This document shows positions 27,431 to 36,606 of a stretch of DNA of 64,000 bases, one piece after another (within the stretch, counting starts at the first letter, position 1; every line of letters starts with the position of its first letter). Source of the stretch: FEB-25 sp963822175 (GTDB taxonomy: Bacteria > Chloroflexota > Anaerolineae > Anaerolineales > UBA4823); the NCBI GenBank assembly GCA_963822175.1, contig CAWGGJ010000013.1, positions 62,001 to 126,000 on the forward strand, given 5' to 3'. The notes below the pieces were generated by a model. The model saw only the letters and a list, made by a program, of their open reading frames with translations, was not told the origin of the DNA and made no database searches. Made by a program: the position numbers and the translations under genes.

Positions 27431-28043
27431 TAATGGATGTGAATTACTATTGTAACGGTGGGAAAATGCCTAACCCATCCCAGCTATCCCTTTTTAGTTA
27501 TGCTATCCGAAATACTTAATTCTGCTATTCACCACGGCTGTTGGCAATAAGAACCTCGATAAAGTGACAGGAAAAGTTGACTTACCATGAGGGTTCACCA
27601 TTAATATTACCCTAACTTGACAATTGCGATAAATAGGAGTAATATAGTCTTGTAATAATATATCTGTCATGTGATTGGTTCAGGATGCGTAAGAGATCTG
27701 CGATCACAGCAATCTGATCAGGTGTATACCGATTTTGATGTTTGAATGCAAAAATCAGGGAACCGATTGTTCCTTCCTTGCAATGGGTGATACCGTCGAG
27801 GAAGTGAAAAAGGACGCAGAGATCCATGTTTAGACAGGGCATAATTACCTGCTGGCAATGATGCCTCAGCAACAAATCGATGACGTGACAAATACTGTAA
27901 TTTGTTTGGCTCACCGGTCTTCATGGCAAGGGGAAATTGGCTTTTAGCCTGAAACAATTGATACACGCCTTGGCTTGGGATGGGGGAAATGGTTCCGAGG
28001 CTAACTCACCAGGGAGAAACTGGTGATACATATAAAAAAATAC

Positions 28044-28069
28044 CACCCCTCGAGATTTCTCGAGGGGTG
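28044..28069 (-). terminator. Strong hairpin, terminator-like on the minus strand
   Basis: CACCCCTCGAG (28044-28054) pairs perfectly with CTCGAGGGGTG (28059-28069). Read on the minus strand it is followed by GTATTTTTTTATA. It lies directly behind the C-terminal gene remnant, so it is probably that lost gene's terminator. Confidence 0.7.
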
Positions 28070-28180
28070 TTAGCTTTAACCAACAAGGATTGATTGATCC
28101 TGAGTGGCGGTAGAATTTGCCAAAGATATTAAGAACCCACGTCTCTGACAGCAGGGAATTGCCATTAATGATGGTGGATT
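28070..28180 (-). pseudogene. Remnant of a secreted-protein C-terminus
   Basis: The minus strand encodes NGNSLLSETWVLNIFGKFY, which lines up with NASGSSLPSATWSFDVFGKFF at the end of the large PKD protein encoded at 30910-34176. After FGKFY, adding one base would give a PL-containing tail like that protein's FLPL end. Upstream, the frame is closed by stops and similarity fades. This looks like the last 30 or so codons of a decayed paralogue, still followed by its terminator. Confidence 0.6.
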
Positions 28181-28377
28181 CGCACTCTTGCTAATCGAGC
28201 AGGGGGATACAACCAAAAAGGAATAGGCTTAGCCATGCACTTGGGATTAATCGCCTATTCAAGACTGCATAGCTGTGCTGCTTCAGGTATGCATTGCCTT
28301 CAACAACCTTGAGGTTATTAACACCCCTGGTGGGAAACTCCATTCCTGCGTTATGAATACTCTACCTAGAGAGCTGA

Positions 28378-28406
28378 TTGATTTTTCACAATTTTTCTGC
28401 TACACT
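28378..28406 (+). promoter_or_regulatory. Candidate promoter for the AOR gene
   Basis: TTGATT (28378-28383) and TACACT (28401-28406) are separated by 17 bases, each matching four of six consensus positions or better. The leader to the ATG at 28484 would be about 70 bases. Confidence 0.4.
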
Positions 28407-28483
28407 ACTATTATCAATCTATCCCAATCTGAAGTCATCGCAGCCTATACCCCAATTTGTTGTAAAGCCCAAAGGAGGTAAAA

Positions 28484-30310
28484 ATGACACTTGGAGGTTA
28501 TGCAGATCGAGTTGCGAAGATCAACCTTACGAAAGGTTCTGTTTCTTACGAAGCCATCCCAGAAGATTGGAAACAGAAATACATTGGCGGACGTGGCGTA
28601 GGGGTAAAGTATGTTTATGAGAATGGACCGCTGGTGGACCCGCTATCCCCCGATAATATTCTATGTTTTATGAATGGACCATTGACCGGCTCAGAAGTGA
28701 ATCTGAGCGGTCGCATGGCAGTTGTGACGAAAAGCCCATTGACCAATACGATCACGGACTCTCACCATGGCGGCTGGTCAGCGGCTCGCCTGCGCTGGGC
28801 TGGCTTTGACGGTCTGATTTTTAAAGGCAAAGCACCGAAACCCGTGTACGCCTTGGTCACCTTGAACAATGTTGAGCTCCTGGATGCATCTGAGTTATGG
28901 GGTAAAGGAGTGCACGAGACGGTTAAATTTTTCAAGGATAAATACGGCGAGAAAGACCTGAGTGTGATCACAATTGGGCCAGCTGGTGAGAAGCTCAACC
29001 TCTTTGCCAACTGGATGAATGAAAACGACCGGTCGAGCGGCCGAGGTGGCACGGGCTGTGTAGGTGGCAGCAAACAACTCAAAGCGATCGTGATCAAGGC
29101 TGTAAAGAAAATGCCCAAGGCTGTCAACAAGGAATTATGGAAAGCATCCCACGCCAAAGCCCTGGCTGAATTAAGCGACACGCGCGTGATAACCTCGCCG
29201 CGCAAAGGTGGACTTTCCGTCTATGGCACCAATGTCTTGATGAATATTGTCAATGAAATTGGCTCCATGCCTACCAACAACTCGCAAACCACGTCCTTCA
29301 CCAACCATGAGGCGATCAGCGGTGAGCGGGTGAAAGAAACCATCCTGGTGGAGGATCCCACCTGTCATGCCTGCCCGGTGGCCTGCAAGAAAGAGGTCGA
29401 GATCAAGGATGGTCCATATGCAGGTCTGCGCATGGAGAGCTTCGAATATGAGCCAGCCTGGGCGGTAGGCGCTAACTGTGGCAATGACTATGCTCCCAGC
29501 GTTGCCAAGCTCATCGATCAATGTAACGACTTCGGCATGGATGCTATCGAGACAGGGAATGTGCTCTCGATGTATATGGAAGCCAGCCAGAGAGGTTATA
29601 CGAAAGGCACGGGCAGCCTGGCCTGGGGAGATTACATGGGCATGGTGTCGCTGGTGGATAAGATTGGGAAGCGCGAGGGAGTAGGCGATATCCTGGCGCA
29701 AGGAACCGAACGTGCTGCTAAACATTTCGGTCACCCCGAGATCTCCATGACAGTGAAGGGTCTATCTATCCCGGCGTATGACCCGCGCGGCATCAAGGGC
29801 ATGGGTCTGGGTTATGCCACCAGCAATCGTGGTGCCTGCCACTTGCGCGCCTATACCCCGGCAGCTGAAGTGATTGGCAATGTTCTCGGTCCTGCATCCG
29901 TTACCGACCCATTGGAATGGAAAGGCAAAGGTAAGTTGGTAGTCATTTTCCAGAATGTGCATACCGTCACCGACTGTATGGATGTCTGCAAGTTTGCCAC
30001 CTTTGCTGAATCGCTGGATACTTTTGCTGCTCAATTCGCCTCTGTCACCGGCGCGGAAACCGACGCTGCGTACTTGCTCAAGGTGGGCGAGAGAGTATGG
30101 AACCTGGAGCGATATTACAATAACCTAAACGGTTTCTGCGAGGGCAGCGACTATTTGCCCGAGCGCTTCCTGAAGGAGCCAGCCACTGGTCCAGGGTCCA
30201 CTGGGCAGGTGTGCGAGCTGGACCTGATGCTAGAAGAATATTATCAGGAACGTGGCTGGATCAATGGAGTTGTTCCGGAATCCAAGCTGATAGAATTGGA
30301 GATCATCTGA
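28484..30310 (+). CDS. aor: Aldehyde:ferredoxin oxidoreductase (tungsten/molybdenum enzyme)
   Basis: This 608-residue cytosolic enzyme oxidises aldehydes to carboxylic acids with ferredoxin, or runs in reverse, using a bis-pterin W or Mo centre and a [4Fe-4S] cluster. Pterin-binding marks are GGRGVGVKYVYENGP near residue 35 and GRGGTGCVGG near 185. Cluster ligands are Cys294, Cys297 and Cys301 (CHACPVAC) plus Cys502 in DCMDVCKF. GYATSNRGACHLRA near 450 is also conserved. AAAGGAGG precedes the ATG. The convergent MoaD-like gene downstream may supply sulfur for the pterin cofactor. Substrate range is not visible. Confidence 0.96.
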   Translation: MTLGGYADRVAKINLTKGSVSYEAIPEDWKQKYIGGRGVGVKYVYENGPLVDPLSPDNILCFMNGPLTGSEVNLSGRMAVVTKSPLTNTITDSHHGGWSAARLRWAGFDGLIFKGKAPKPVYALVTLNNVELLDASELWGKGVHETVKFFKDKYGEKDLSVITIGPAGEKLNLFANWMNENDRSSGRGGTGCVGGSKQLKAIVIKAVKKMPKAVNKELWKASHAKALAELSDTRVITSPRKGGLSVYGTNVLMNIVNEIGSMPTNNSQTTSFTNHEAISGERVKETILVEDPTCHACPVACKKEVEIKDGPYAGLRMESFEYEPAWAVGANCGNDYAPSVAKLIDQCNDFGMDAIETGNVLSMYMEASQRGYTKGTGSLAWGDYMGMVSLVDKIGKREGVGDILAQGTERAAKHFGHPEISMTVKGLSIPAYDPRGIKGMGLGYATSNRGACHLRAYTPAAEVIGNVLGPASVTDPLEWKGKGKLVVIFQNVHTVTDCMDVCKFATFAESLDTFAAQFASVTGAETDAAYLLKVGERVWNLERYYNNLNGFCEGSDYLPERFLKEPATGPGSTGQVCELDLMLEEYYQERGWINGVVPESKLIELEII

Positions 30311-30317
30311 TGTAGAA

Positions 30318-30353
30318 AACGATCGGGCAGACGTTTCAGCCTGCCCGATCGTT
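30318..30353. terminator. Bidirectional terminator between AOR and MoaD-like genes
   Basis: AACGATCGGGCAG (30318-30330) pairs perfectly over 13 bp with CTGCCCGATCGTT (30341-30353), with A-rich and T-rich flanks. It serves both convergent genes. Confidence 0.85.
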
Positions 30354-30362
30354 ATTATCGAT

Positions 30363-30644
30363 CTACCCGCCGCCAACCGGAGGAAAAACCGAGATGGTAT
30401 CATCTTCCCCCAGGATGGTTTCTAATGAACCATCCAGGAAGGTGCTATCACGCCCGTTCACAAAAATATGAATATGACTCTGAAGATTACCATTTTCATC
30501 TAACATTTCCTTTTTCAAACCCGGGTAGCGTTTGACCATTTCTTCGACAAGATGGCGCAGTGTGCTTCCCTGCGGTAGAAAAAAATCTACTTGGCGGACT
30601 CCAACTACCTGGCGCAGGGTGGCATAGTAGTTGACGATCATCAT
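30363..30644 (-). CDS. MoaD/ThiS-family ubiquitin-like sulfur carrier
   Basis: This 93-residue beta-grasp protein ends in PPVGGG, the Gly-Gly tail that is adenylated and thiocarboxylated so it can donate sulfur. Internal marks are YYATLRQVVGVRQVDFFLP at the start and FVNGRDSTFLDG before the tail. AGGAGG lies upstream of the first of two ATG codons. Convergence with the AOR gene, an enzyme that needs a pterin dithiolene, makes a role in molybdopterin synthesis likely; thiamine or cysteine synthesis remain alternatives. No MoaE or activating enzyme is nearby. Confidence 0.88.
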   Translation of the reverse strand: MMIVNYYATLRQVVGVRQVDFFLPQGSTLRHLVEEMVKRYPGLKKEMLDENGNLQSHIHIFVNGRDSTFLDGSLETILGEDDTISVFPPVGGG

Positions 30645-30860
30645 TACCTACCTCCTGGGATTTACCCGACGGTTCACTCAAGTTCATGAAGAACGGTAAA
30701 ACTAAGTATACCTGAAATGCCCGTTTGTTCAATTAATCGTTGACAAGGGTTGCACGTAGGATTGCCTTTTCTTAGTGAGGAATGGTTACCACCTTCTCAG
30801 CAAGGCACATAAACTCACAGGCACCCCATCGGTAAATTTCGTAATTTTATCTGAATAACA

Positions 30861-30890
30861 ACACTCCCCGAGATCGGTCTCGGGGAGTGT
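30861..30890 (-). terminator. Terminator of the large secreted protein gene
   Basis: ACACTCCCCGAGA (30861-30873) pairs perfectly with TCTCGGGGAGTGT (30878-30890) around a 4-nt loop. On the minus strand it is followed by TGTTATT. It lies 20 bases past the stop at 30910. Confidence 0.75.
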
Positions 30891-30909
30891 ATGCTTAAAA
30901 CGATAAAGT

Positions 30910-33900
30910 TTACTTTTGTGTGAGAGGCAGGAAGAACTTGCCAAACACATCGAAGCTCCATGTTGCAGAGGGCAGGGAAGATCCCGAAGCATTGGTGGCT
31001 ACAACATACCAAGTATGTGCCCAGGGTGAGATAGCCAGTGTTGCCGTGGTCTCAGTGGTCGTAACCACCGGAGAGTCGTCCAGGTATAAGACATAACCTT
31101 CTGCTGGGGGACCTCCATCGGCAGGTTGCCAGACGAATGTTACCGGGCTGCCAGTCCAACTGCCATCTGCCGGGGAGATAAGCGTGGGGGCATCAGGAGC
31201 CGGGGCACTAACGGTGATGTAGTTCGGGCGTACCAAAGTATCTGTGCCACTGGTCCCGCTGATAGTCAAGGTGACTGTGTAAGCGCCCGCCTGATCATAG
31301 ATATGGGTTGGGCTTTCCAGGGTGCTGGTCAAGCCATCCCCAAACTGCCATAGGCTGTCGGTGAAATCACCGGAGGAAGTGTTGGTGAACACGACCGTTA
31401 GAGGAGCGACTCCTTCTGTGGGTGTGGCAGAAAAGTCTGCATCTAGAGGGGTGTAGGTGCAAATATAGGGTTCATATGACAGTGCCATATCATCCACATA
31501 GATGCCATCTTCAGTGACCCCACCATCGGATACAAGGTGGATACGCAAGGCAACATTAGCCTGGTTATCCAGCTCTGGAGCATCCACCAATTCGAACCAC
31601 CAATCTGTCTGGGATCCATTAAAAGTTGCCAGCGGATTGGCTGTATTCCAGGTTCCACCACCGTTGAGTGAGTATTCCAGGTAGGCATAGTCCCATCCGG
31701 CTTCCAGTGCATACTTGAACCAGCCGCTTACCTGTACGTGGCGCTTACCGCTCAGGTCATATGCAGGCGTACGCACCCAGTTGTTGGCATTGTTCTGGTA
31801 ATCGCCAGCCGGGCTGTCCGTCCAGGAATGAGTGGGGGTGTGGGATTGATTGGTGGTGATCGCCCAGGAATTGGGAGAGCCACCGGTAGTCCAGCCTGCT
31901 GCTCCACCTTCCACGTCATTGAAGAATAAATCCTGGCGGGGAAGAACGATGGATGCATTAAGACTGAATGCAGTGTTATAGGTGGTGTAAGTATCGGTAA
32001 CCACAGCCTGGAAATTCAAGTCCGTTCCGCAAGCCACGCTTGAGTCGATGGAGAAAACATAAGGGGTAAAGTTTAAACCGCTTTCACCAGCAGCAATATC
32101 CGCATAGGTTGAATCTGCGGTATTAACGGTCACACCAGCGGTGAGGCTGGTCACCTTGGCAGTGATCTGGGTTGAGGTGGTGGCACCCTGGTTAAACAAG
32201 GATTCAGAGAGCTGCAGATTTTGTTCACCCGGCTCTGCATAACTATTGTTGTTTCCGTAGGGGTCTGCCAGCGTTATTCCATCATGTACCAGGGAAGGGG
32301 CAGGGTCAAGATAAAAGTCCTGGTTCGTGGTCTCATCCACAACAACGGGCACACCGTTAGCCACGTCGGTACCCGGGTAGCCGGGTAGGAGAGGGCCAGC
32401 GGTCAGGTCATAGCTGCCAGCCATAACGCTGATACTGAAATAGCCATCTGCATCGGTTTGGGTACTGAAGGTATAACTTGCTCCAGTTGCAACTACGGGA
32501 ACACCAACCACGGGTTGATCTGTCACAGAATTGTAAACAAACCCTGCGATGGTACCCTTGGGTTGCCCACAGGAGGGGAACCTGAATGATCCGATACGCG
32601 TCTCCCAATTACCACTGGTAATCTTAAAATACTCCTGTGTATACCAGAAGGTGCAGTCATCCACAGGATCAACCGTCATGGCAGAGTAGTCCCCCCAGCG
32701 GTTCGAACCTGTCTGAGAACCAGTGCCTTCAATCAGCGAAGCTTCATTTTGGGTGAGAATTCCGGGGGTTTCACCTGCCAGCCGTCCGGCATAGCGGATG
32801 GCTGGGAACATATCAGTGGAGGATACAGAGTAACCTACCGCAATGTTACCTTCCTTATCTGCAGCAATCGATCCCATCCAGCGATAATTATTGTCCGGTT
32901 GGTAGGTTCCCTGCTGGAAGAGCACCGGGTTGCCGCCCGGGTCGTGCACTTCATACCAGCGTACACCCACCACGCCACCTGAGCTTACGCTGTGGTTCAC
33001 ATATAGCGCTTCGGTACCGTCTGATAATTGACGGTATTGAAGCTGCATCATCAGGCGGTCAGCCAAACTGTCTAGCATCTGGGTGGTATTTTTTTGCGGG
33101 ATATCCCATGTAATTTGGAATGGCTCAACAGGGATATCAGCTGTCCAGGTGAAGCTGGAATTGCCCGGGTTGACCCAATCAGCATGGAATTCGAACAATG
33201 ACAATGAATTGGGGAAGTTAAGGCTGGCAAAATACTCCGGAGAGCCTTCCGGAGGTGGGCTGCCGCGGAAATTGGCAGGTAAGAGAGAGGCACAAGATGC
33301 GCCGCAGTCAAAATGGATCTCATTCAGTGGACCCCCACCAATCATGGAGGTTCGATCCAGCGCCCAAACACGCGCCCCGATCCAAGGGTCAAACATATTG
33401 GCTGTCATGTACCAGCCATCGGCCCAGACACCCAGCTTGGGATAATCGTGCCACGAACTACCAGCTGCACCCGCTTGTAATGCATAGAACCACCAGCCAC
33501 CGCTAACTGGGTCTCCGCTTTGTGAAACAGCGATGCATTCATAGTAAGGTCCTCCAGAAGGCAGGGAGAAATCAGTTACCACCCATCGGTCTACCATGGG
33601 GTCATATAACACGATCACATCGCCTCTATTCTGGTTGTTGCAGGGGCTGGGGGCATTCTGAAAAAATGTGTTGTAGGGAAGATTAAGTAATTCTGCGCCG
33701 GTGGCTTTATCATAGATGCCGATGGCGATGTTGACCGTCTGGATGTAATGAACGGGTCCCACATCCCCATTCGTGTCTGGGGGATGCCATCCGCCACCGT
33801 CAGCTATATTTAGTCCATCAAAATCGATGATCGGAGCGGGCATTTGCCCTTGTGAAAACGACTGCTGGGCAACCGGGTCAACCCACGGGGTTGTACTGGT

Positions 33901-34176
33901 TATATTTCCCTGTATAACTTTACCCGGTGCAGGTACCTCGCCGCCGCCGGATGATGTGGTCGTTTGAAGATCACGCAGGTCACCATTATATTCTGTCGGG
34001 TAGACGGGTTGACTGGTAAACGGGCCGTGGATATCCAGTGGGGTTGAGTCTTGTTTTTGGATCGCTGCTTGTGCTTTGTTTAAATTTGTTTGCGGCACGA
34101 GCAAGCCTGTTAGAAGTCCAAAGATTGCAAGGACTGTCAACGCCATTGTCCAGAATTTTCTGGATGGGTGATTCAT
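30910..34176 (-). CDS. Large secreted multidomain protein with PKD domain
   Basis: This 1088-residue secreted protein starts at ATG 34176 (MNHPSRKFW) with GGAGG about 11 bases upstream; the signal peptide runs through LAIFGLLTGLLVP. The first 550 residues form a repeat-rich, probably propeller-like domain, with WHDYPKLGVWADGWYMTANMF near 245. It is followed by a carboxypeptidase-regulatory-like domain (GTIAGFVYNSVTDQPVVGVP), a MAM/immune-inhibitor-A-like jelly roll (WDYAYLEYSLNGGGTW), a PKD domain (DSLWQFGDG) and an FN3-like end. The tail FGKFFLPLTQK resembles a C-terminal motif I associate with secreted Chloroflexota proteins. Catalytic residues of a peptidase are not evident. It probably acts at the cell surface. 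Confidence 0.82.
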   Translation of the reverse strand: MNHPSRKFWTMALTVLAIFGLLTGLLVPQTNLNKAQAAIQKQDSTPLDIHGPFTSQPVYPTEYNGDLRDLQTTTSSGGGEVPAPGKVIQGNITSTTPWVDPVAQQSFSQGQMPAPIIDFDGLNIADGGGWHPPDTNGDVGPVHYIQTVNIAIGIYDKATGAELLNLPYNTFFQNAPSPCNNQNRGDVIVLYDPMVDRWVVTDFSLPSGGPYYECIAVSQSGDPVSGGWWFYALQAGAAGSSWHDYPKLGVWADGWYMTANMFDPWIGARVWALDRTSMIGGGPLNEIHFDCGASCASLLPANFRGSPPPEGSPEYFASLNFPNSLSLFEFHADWVNPGNSSFTWTADIPVEPFQITWDIPQKNTTQMLDSLADRLMMQLQYRQLSDGTEALYVNHSVSSGGVVGVRWYEVHDPGGNPVLFQQGTYQPDNNYRWMGSIAADKEGNIAVGYSVSSTDMFPAIRYAGRLAGETPGILTQNEASLIEGTGSQTGSNRWGDYSAMTVDPVDDCTFWYTQEYFKITSGNWETRIGSFRFPSCGQPKGTIAGFVYNSVTDQPVVGVPVVATGASYTFSTQTDADGYFSISVMAGSYDLTAGPLLPGYPGTDVANGVPVVVDETTNQDFYLDPAPSLVHDGITLADPYGNNNSYAEPGEQNLQLSESLFNQGATTSTQITAKVTSLTAGVTVNTADSTYADIAAGESGLNFTPYVFSIDSSVACGTDLNFQAVVTDTYTTYNTAFSLNASIVLPRQDLFFNDVEGGAAGWTTGGSPNSWAITTNQSHTPTHSWTDSPAGDYQNNANNWVRTPAYDLSGKRHVQVSGWFKYALEAGWDYAYLEYSLNGGGTWNTANPLATFNGSQTDWWFELVDAPELDNQANVALRIHLVSDGGVTEDGIYVDDMALSYEPYICTYTPLDADFSATPTEGVAPLTVVFTNTSSGDFTDSLWQFGDGLTSTLESPTHIYDQAGAYTVTLTISGTSGTDTLVRPNYITVSAPAPDAPTLISPADGSWTGSPVTFVWQPADGGPPAEGYVLYLDDSPVVTTTETTATLAISPWAHTWYVVATNASGSSLPSATWSFDVFGKFFLPLTQK

Positions 34177-34377
34177 ATGAATTTTTACCTCCAAAAGATG
34201 GGATTGGGATAGGGAAGTTTATCAGAATAAGGTTAATCTAATATTAGTAACCTCATCCAAATAGGTAGAAATGATTAAGAATATCAATCCCATAACAGAT
34301 TGCGTTTTACACCCGTGATTTCACTTTCTTTGATAGAATTTATTGACTACCATAATCGAAAAATCAGGAGAGCTTCT

Positions 34378-35307
34378 ATGCAGGAAGATGTCGTTCTGGT
34401 GAAGGATTTTCGGAAAGTTTACGGGGACACCGTTGCCGTAGACGGGATAAGTTTTGAGGTTCACCGGGGGGAGATTTTCGGACTGTTGGGTCCCAATGGG
34501 GCTGGGAAGACCACTACCATGGAAAGCCTGGAAGGACTGAGAAGCCCCACAGCTGGCTCATTGAGCATCATGAATGTTGATCCGACCCATGCCCCAGGTC
34601 GTTTGCGCGATCTGATCGGCGTCCAGCTGCAATCCTCAGGGCTTCCGGGCAGCATGACCCCTCGTGAGGCCATGGAGTTTTTCTGTGCTTACCACCAGGT
34701 GTCCCCACGACAAGACTTGCTGGATCGGTTGGGTTTAGGCGAGAAAAAAGCTTCGCAATTCTCCACCCTCTCTACCGGCCAGCAAAGACGCCTTTCCCTG
34801 GCGCTTGCCATTGCCCATGATCCACCCGTTGTACTGCTGGATGAGCCAACTGCTGGCCTGGATGTTGGTTCGCGGGTTGAATTGCATGAAGTCATGCGGG
34901 AGCTTAAAGCCAGGGGAACAACCATCATCCTTGCCACGCACGATATGGCAGAAGCAGAGAAAATGACTGATCGGGTAGCCATCCTGCTAAAAGGCAGGAT
35001 CGCGGTCACGGGCACGCCAACCCAGCTGACCGCCACTGGTAGTGGGTTGGTCAAGGTTTCTGTCTCCTCGGAAAATGGGTGTTTGAAGGAAAACACAGAG
35101 GATTTTCCAGAGGTTTCCCAACAAATTGTCAAGGAAGAATATGTCATCTATTACAGTCGCGATGCCGGGGAGACGGTGCCCGCTGTCCTGGGTTACCTCA
35201 AGAATCATGAAGACCGTCTGGTTGATCTTCGTGTGGAACGACCCTCGCTGGAGGATCGATTTCTTGAGATTACCCAACCTGATGAAGCCAAAGGAGGTCG
35301 CTCATGA
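34378..35307 (+). CDS. ABC transporter ATP-binding protein (DrrA/NatA-like)
   Basis: This 309-residue ATPase has Walker A GPNGAGKTT (about residues 39-47), signature LSTGQQRRLSLALAIA, Walker B VVLLDEPTAGLD and a C-terminal extension typical of DrrA-type drug or lipid exporters. ATG 34378 has AGGAGA at 34366-34371. Its stop overlaps the permease start by four bases (ATGA), so the pair is translationally coupled. Confidence 0.94.
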   Translation: MQEDVVLVKDFRKVYGDTVAVDGISFEVHRGEIFGLLGPNGAGKTTTMESLEGLRSPTAGSLSIMNVDPTHAPGRLRDLIGVQLQSSGLPGSMTPREAMEFFCAYHQVSPRQDLLDRLGLGEKKASQFSTLSTGQQRRLSLALAIAHDPPVVLLDEPTAGLDVGSRVELHEVMRELKARGTTIILATHDMAEAEKMTDRVAILLKGRIAVTGTPTQLTATGSGLVKVSVSSENGCLKENTEDFPEVSQQIVKEEYVIYYSRDAGETVPAVLGYLKNHEDRLVDLRVERPSLEDRFLEITQPDEAKGGRS

Positions 35308-36119
35308 CCGCATTTTTTTACCATTTTATGTACGATTTTCGCACCGGTCTGCGGGATAAATCCCTCCTGCTGTTGAATTATCTCTTTCCAATTGGTGTTT
35401 ATTTAATATTGGGACTGCTCATGACAGGGTTAAATCCTACCTTTGCCGCCACCATGATCCCAGCGATGATCCTTGTAGCGATCATGTCGTGTACCTTATT
35501 GGGCTTACCCAATCCGATCGTGGCTTCACGCGAAGCCGGGATATTTCGCAGCTTCAAGATCAATGGTGTCCCGGCGCTTTCGATCGCCACTATTCCGGTG
35601 TTAAGCAGTTTTGTGCATATATTCCTTGTGTCCATGGTGATCACTTTCACTGCAGGACCATTTTTCAATGCTGGCATCCCGGTAAATTGGGGATATTTTG
35701 TGTTGATATTAATTCTGACTGCATTCACCTTTGCCAGCCTTGGCTTATTGATTGGTGTTGTGGCACCCAATTTAAGCGCAGTTCCCCTCCTCAGCCAATC
35801 AATCTTTTTACCTTCCATGTTGCTGGGGGGTCTCATGATCCCATCCAGCATGCTCCCTCCGGTTCTGTATCGCATATCCTTCCTTCTGCCAACCAGTTAT
35901 GCCATGAGTGCCTGGCAGGGCTTAGCATTTGGCATGACCCCAGCGATCGATCCGGTATGGTCACTGGTTATTCTAACCCTCAGCGGTGTGATCGCCTTTG
36001 CGGCGTCAATTTACTTATTCACCTGGGATAGTAAGAACAAACAAAAAAGTCGAAATCCACTGCTAGGGTTATTGGCATTGCTCCCATTTGTATTAGGCGC
36101 CATCTTTTTAGCTGGTTGA
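35304..36119 (+). CDS. ABC-2 type transporter permease
   Basis: This 271-residue membrane protein has six hydrophobic segments and the ABC-2 landmarks ASREAGIFRSFKINGVP (cytosolic amphipathic region), LLGGLMIPSSMLPPVLYRISFLLPTSY and a C-terminal anchor. It is the membrane half of the exporter with the preceding ATPase. The substrate is unknown. It differs from the ABC-2 pair at 1778-3524 in gene order (ATPase first, permease second, four-base overlap). Confidence 0.92.
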   Translation: MTAFFYHFMYDFRTGLRDKSLLLLNYLFPIGVYLILGLLMTGLNPTFAATMIPAMILVAIMSCTLLGLPNPIVASREAGIFRSFKINGVPALSIATIPVLSSFVHIFLVSMVITFTAGPFFNAGIPVNWGYFVLILILTAFTFASLGLLIGVVAPNLSAVPLLSQSIFLPSMLLGGLMIPSSMLPPVLYRISFLLPTSYAMSAWQGLAFGMTPAIDPVWSLVILTLSGVIAFAASIYLFTWDSKNKQKSRNPLLGLLALLPFVLGAIFLAG

Positions 36120-36257
36120 TCATTAAAATAAGTCAAAAATATTCATACTCGCTTAATCACACTTATTTGCATAAATGATGTATGATTTATATATCCAGGC
36201 AGAGTAGCTTGGTAAATTTATCTCATCAAATTCAAATGAGAAGAAAGGAGCACAACC

Positions 36258-36452
36258 ATGGCATTTAGCTTTAAAAACTCGAAGGGGCAAACCTACTTTC
36301 TCCATGCCACGACACGTGTCCTAAAGAGTGGTAAGAACCAGCATCTCTATTACTTTGCGAAGACTCAAAAGGCAGGAGCACTAGACGCTGTCCCCCAGGG
36401 GTACATGGTGACCGAAAGCAAGACTGGTCTACCTGTACTTAAGAAAAAGTAA
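36258..36452 (+). CDS. Small conserved hypothetical protein (64 aa)
   Basis: This 64-residue protein follows AGAAAGGAG and reads FKNSKGQTYFLHATTRV, then LYYFAKTQKAGALDAVP and GYMVTESKTGLPVLKKK. I recall closely similar 60-70 residue proteins in Anaerolineae genomes but no assigned function. It is basic and hydrophilic, has no signal peptide, and has a predicted beta-rich first half. It is monocistronic with its own hairpins downstream. A nucleic-acid-binding role is possible but unsupported. Confidence 0.75.
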   Translation: MAFSFKNSKGQTYFLHATTRVLKSGKNQHLYYFAKTQKAGALDAVPQGYMVTESKTGLPVLKKK

Positions 36453-36562
36453 GGTATAAATAAGACCACTGGAATAATTACTTGCCATTGGTTAACCGGA
36501 CCCCAGTTGGTACTTGGTATTCGTTATCCCCACTGGGTCATTGATATTTATTTTGTTCTAAA

Positions 36563-36593
36563 GACGCACTTCCCAGGAAGTGCGTCGGGTTTT
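36563..36593. terminator. Terminator between convergent genes
   Basis: GACGCACTTC (36563-36572) pairs with GAAGTGCGTC (36577-36586), followed by GGGTTTT. A second imperfect stem at 36499-36540 (GACCCCAGT with ACTGGGTC) lies just before it. Confidence 0.75.
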
Positions 36594-36606
36594 AATCAGC
36601 CAGGCA

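Larger units (their letters stand above)
27309..28483. other. Long intergenic region with hairpins and a gene remnant
   Basis: About 1.2 kb without an intact gene. It holds the helicase terminator (27395-27430), a perfect 7-bp hairpin (28006-28012 with 28020-28026), a strong GC hairpin (28044-28069), a decayed fragment similar to the C-terminus of the secreted protein at 30910-34176, and a promoter candidate for the AOR gene. ORFs of 60-100 codons here have no recognisable features. Confidence 0.6.

Noticed and set aside
27612..27966. Overlapping 100- and 82-codon minus-strand ORFs in the long intergenic region
   Set aside because: Considered as a transposase or toxin remnant, but no motif, start signal or frame consistency was found.
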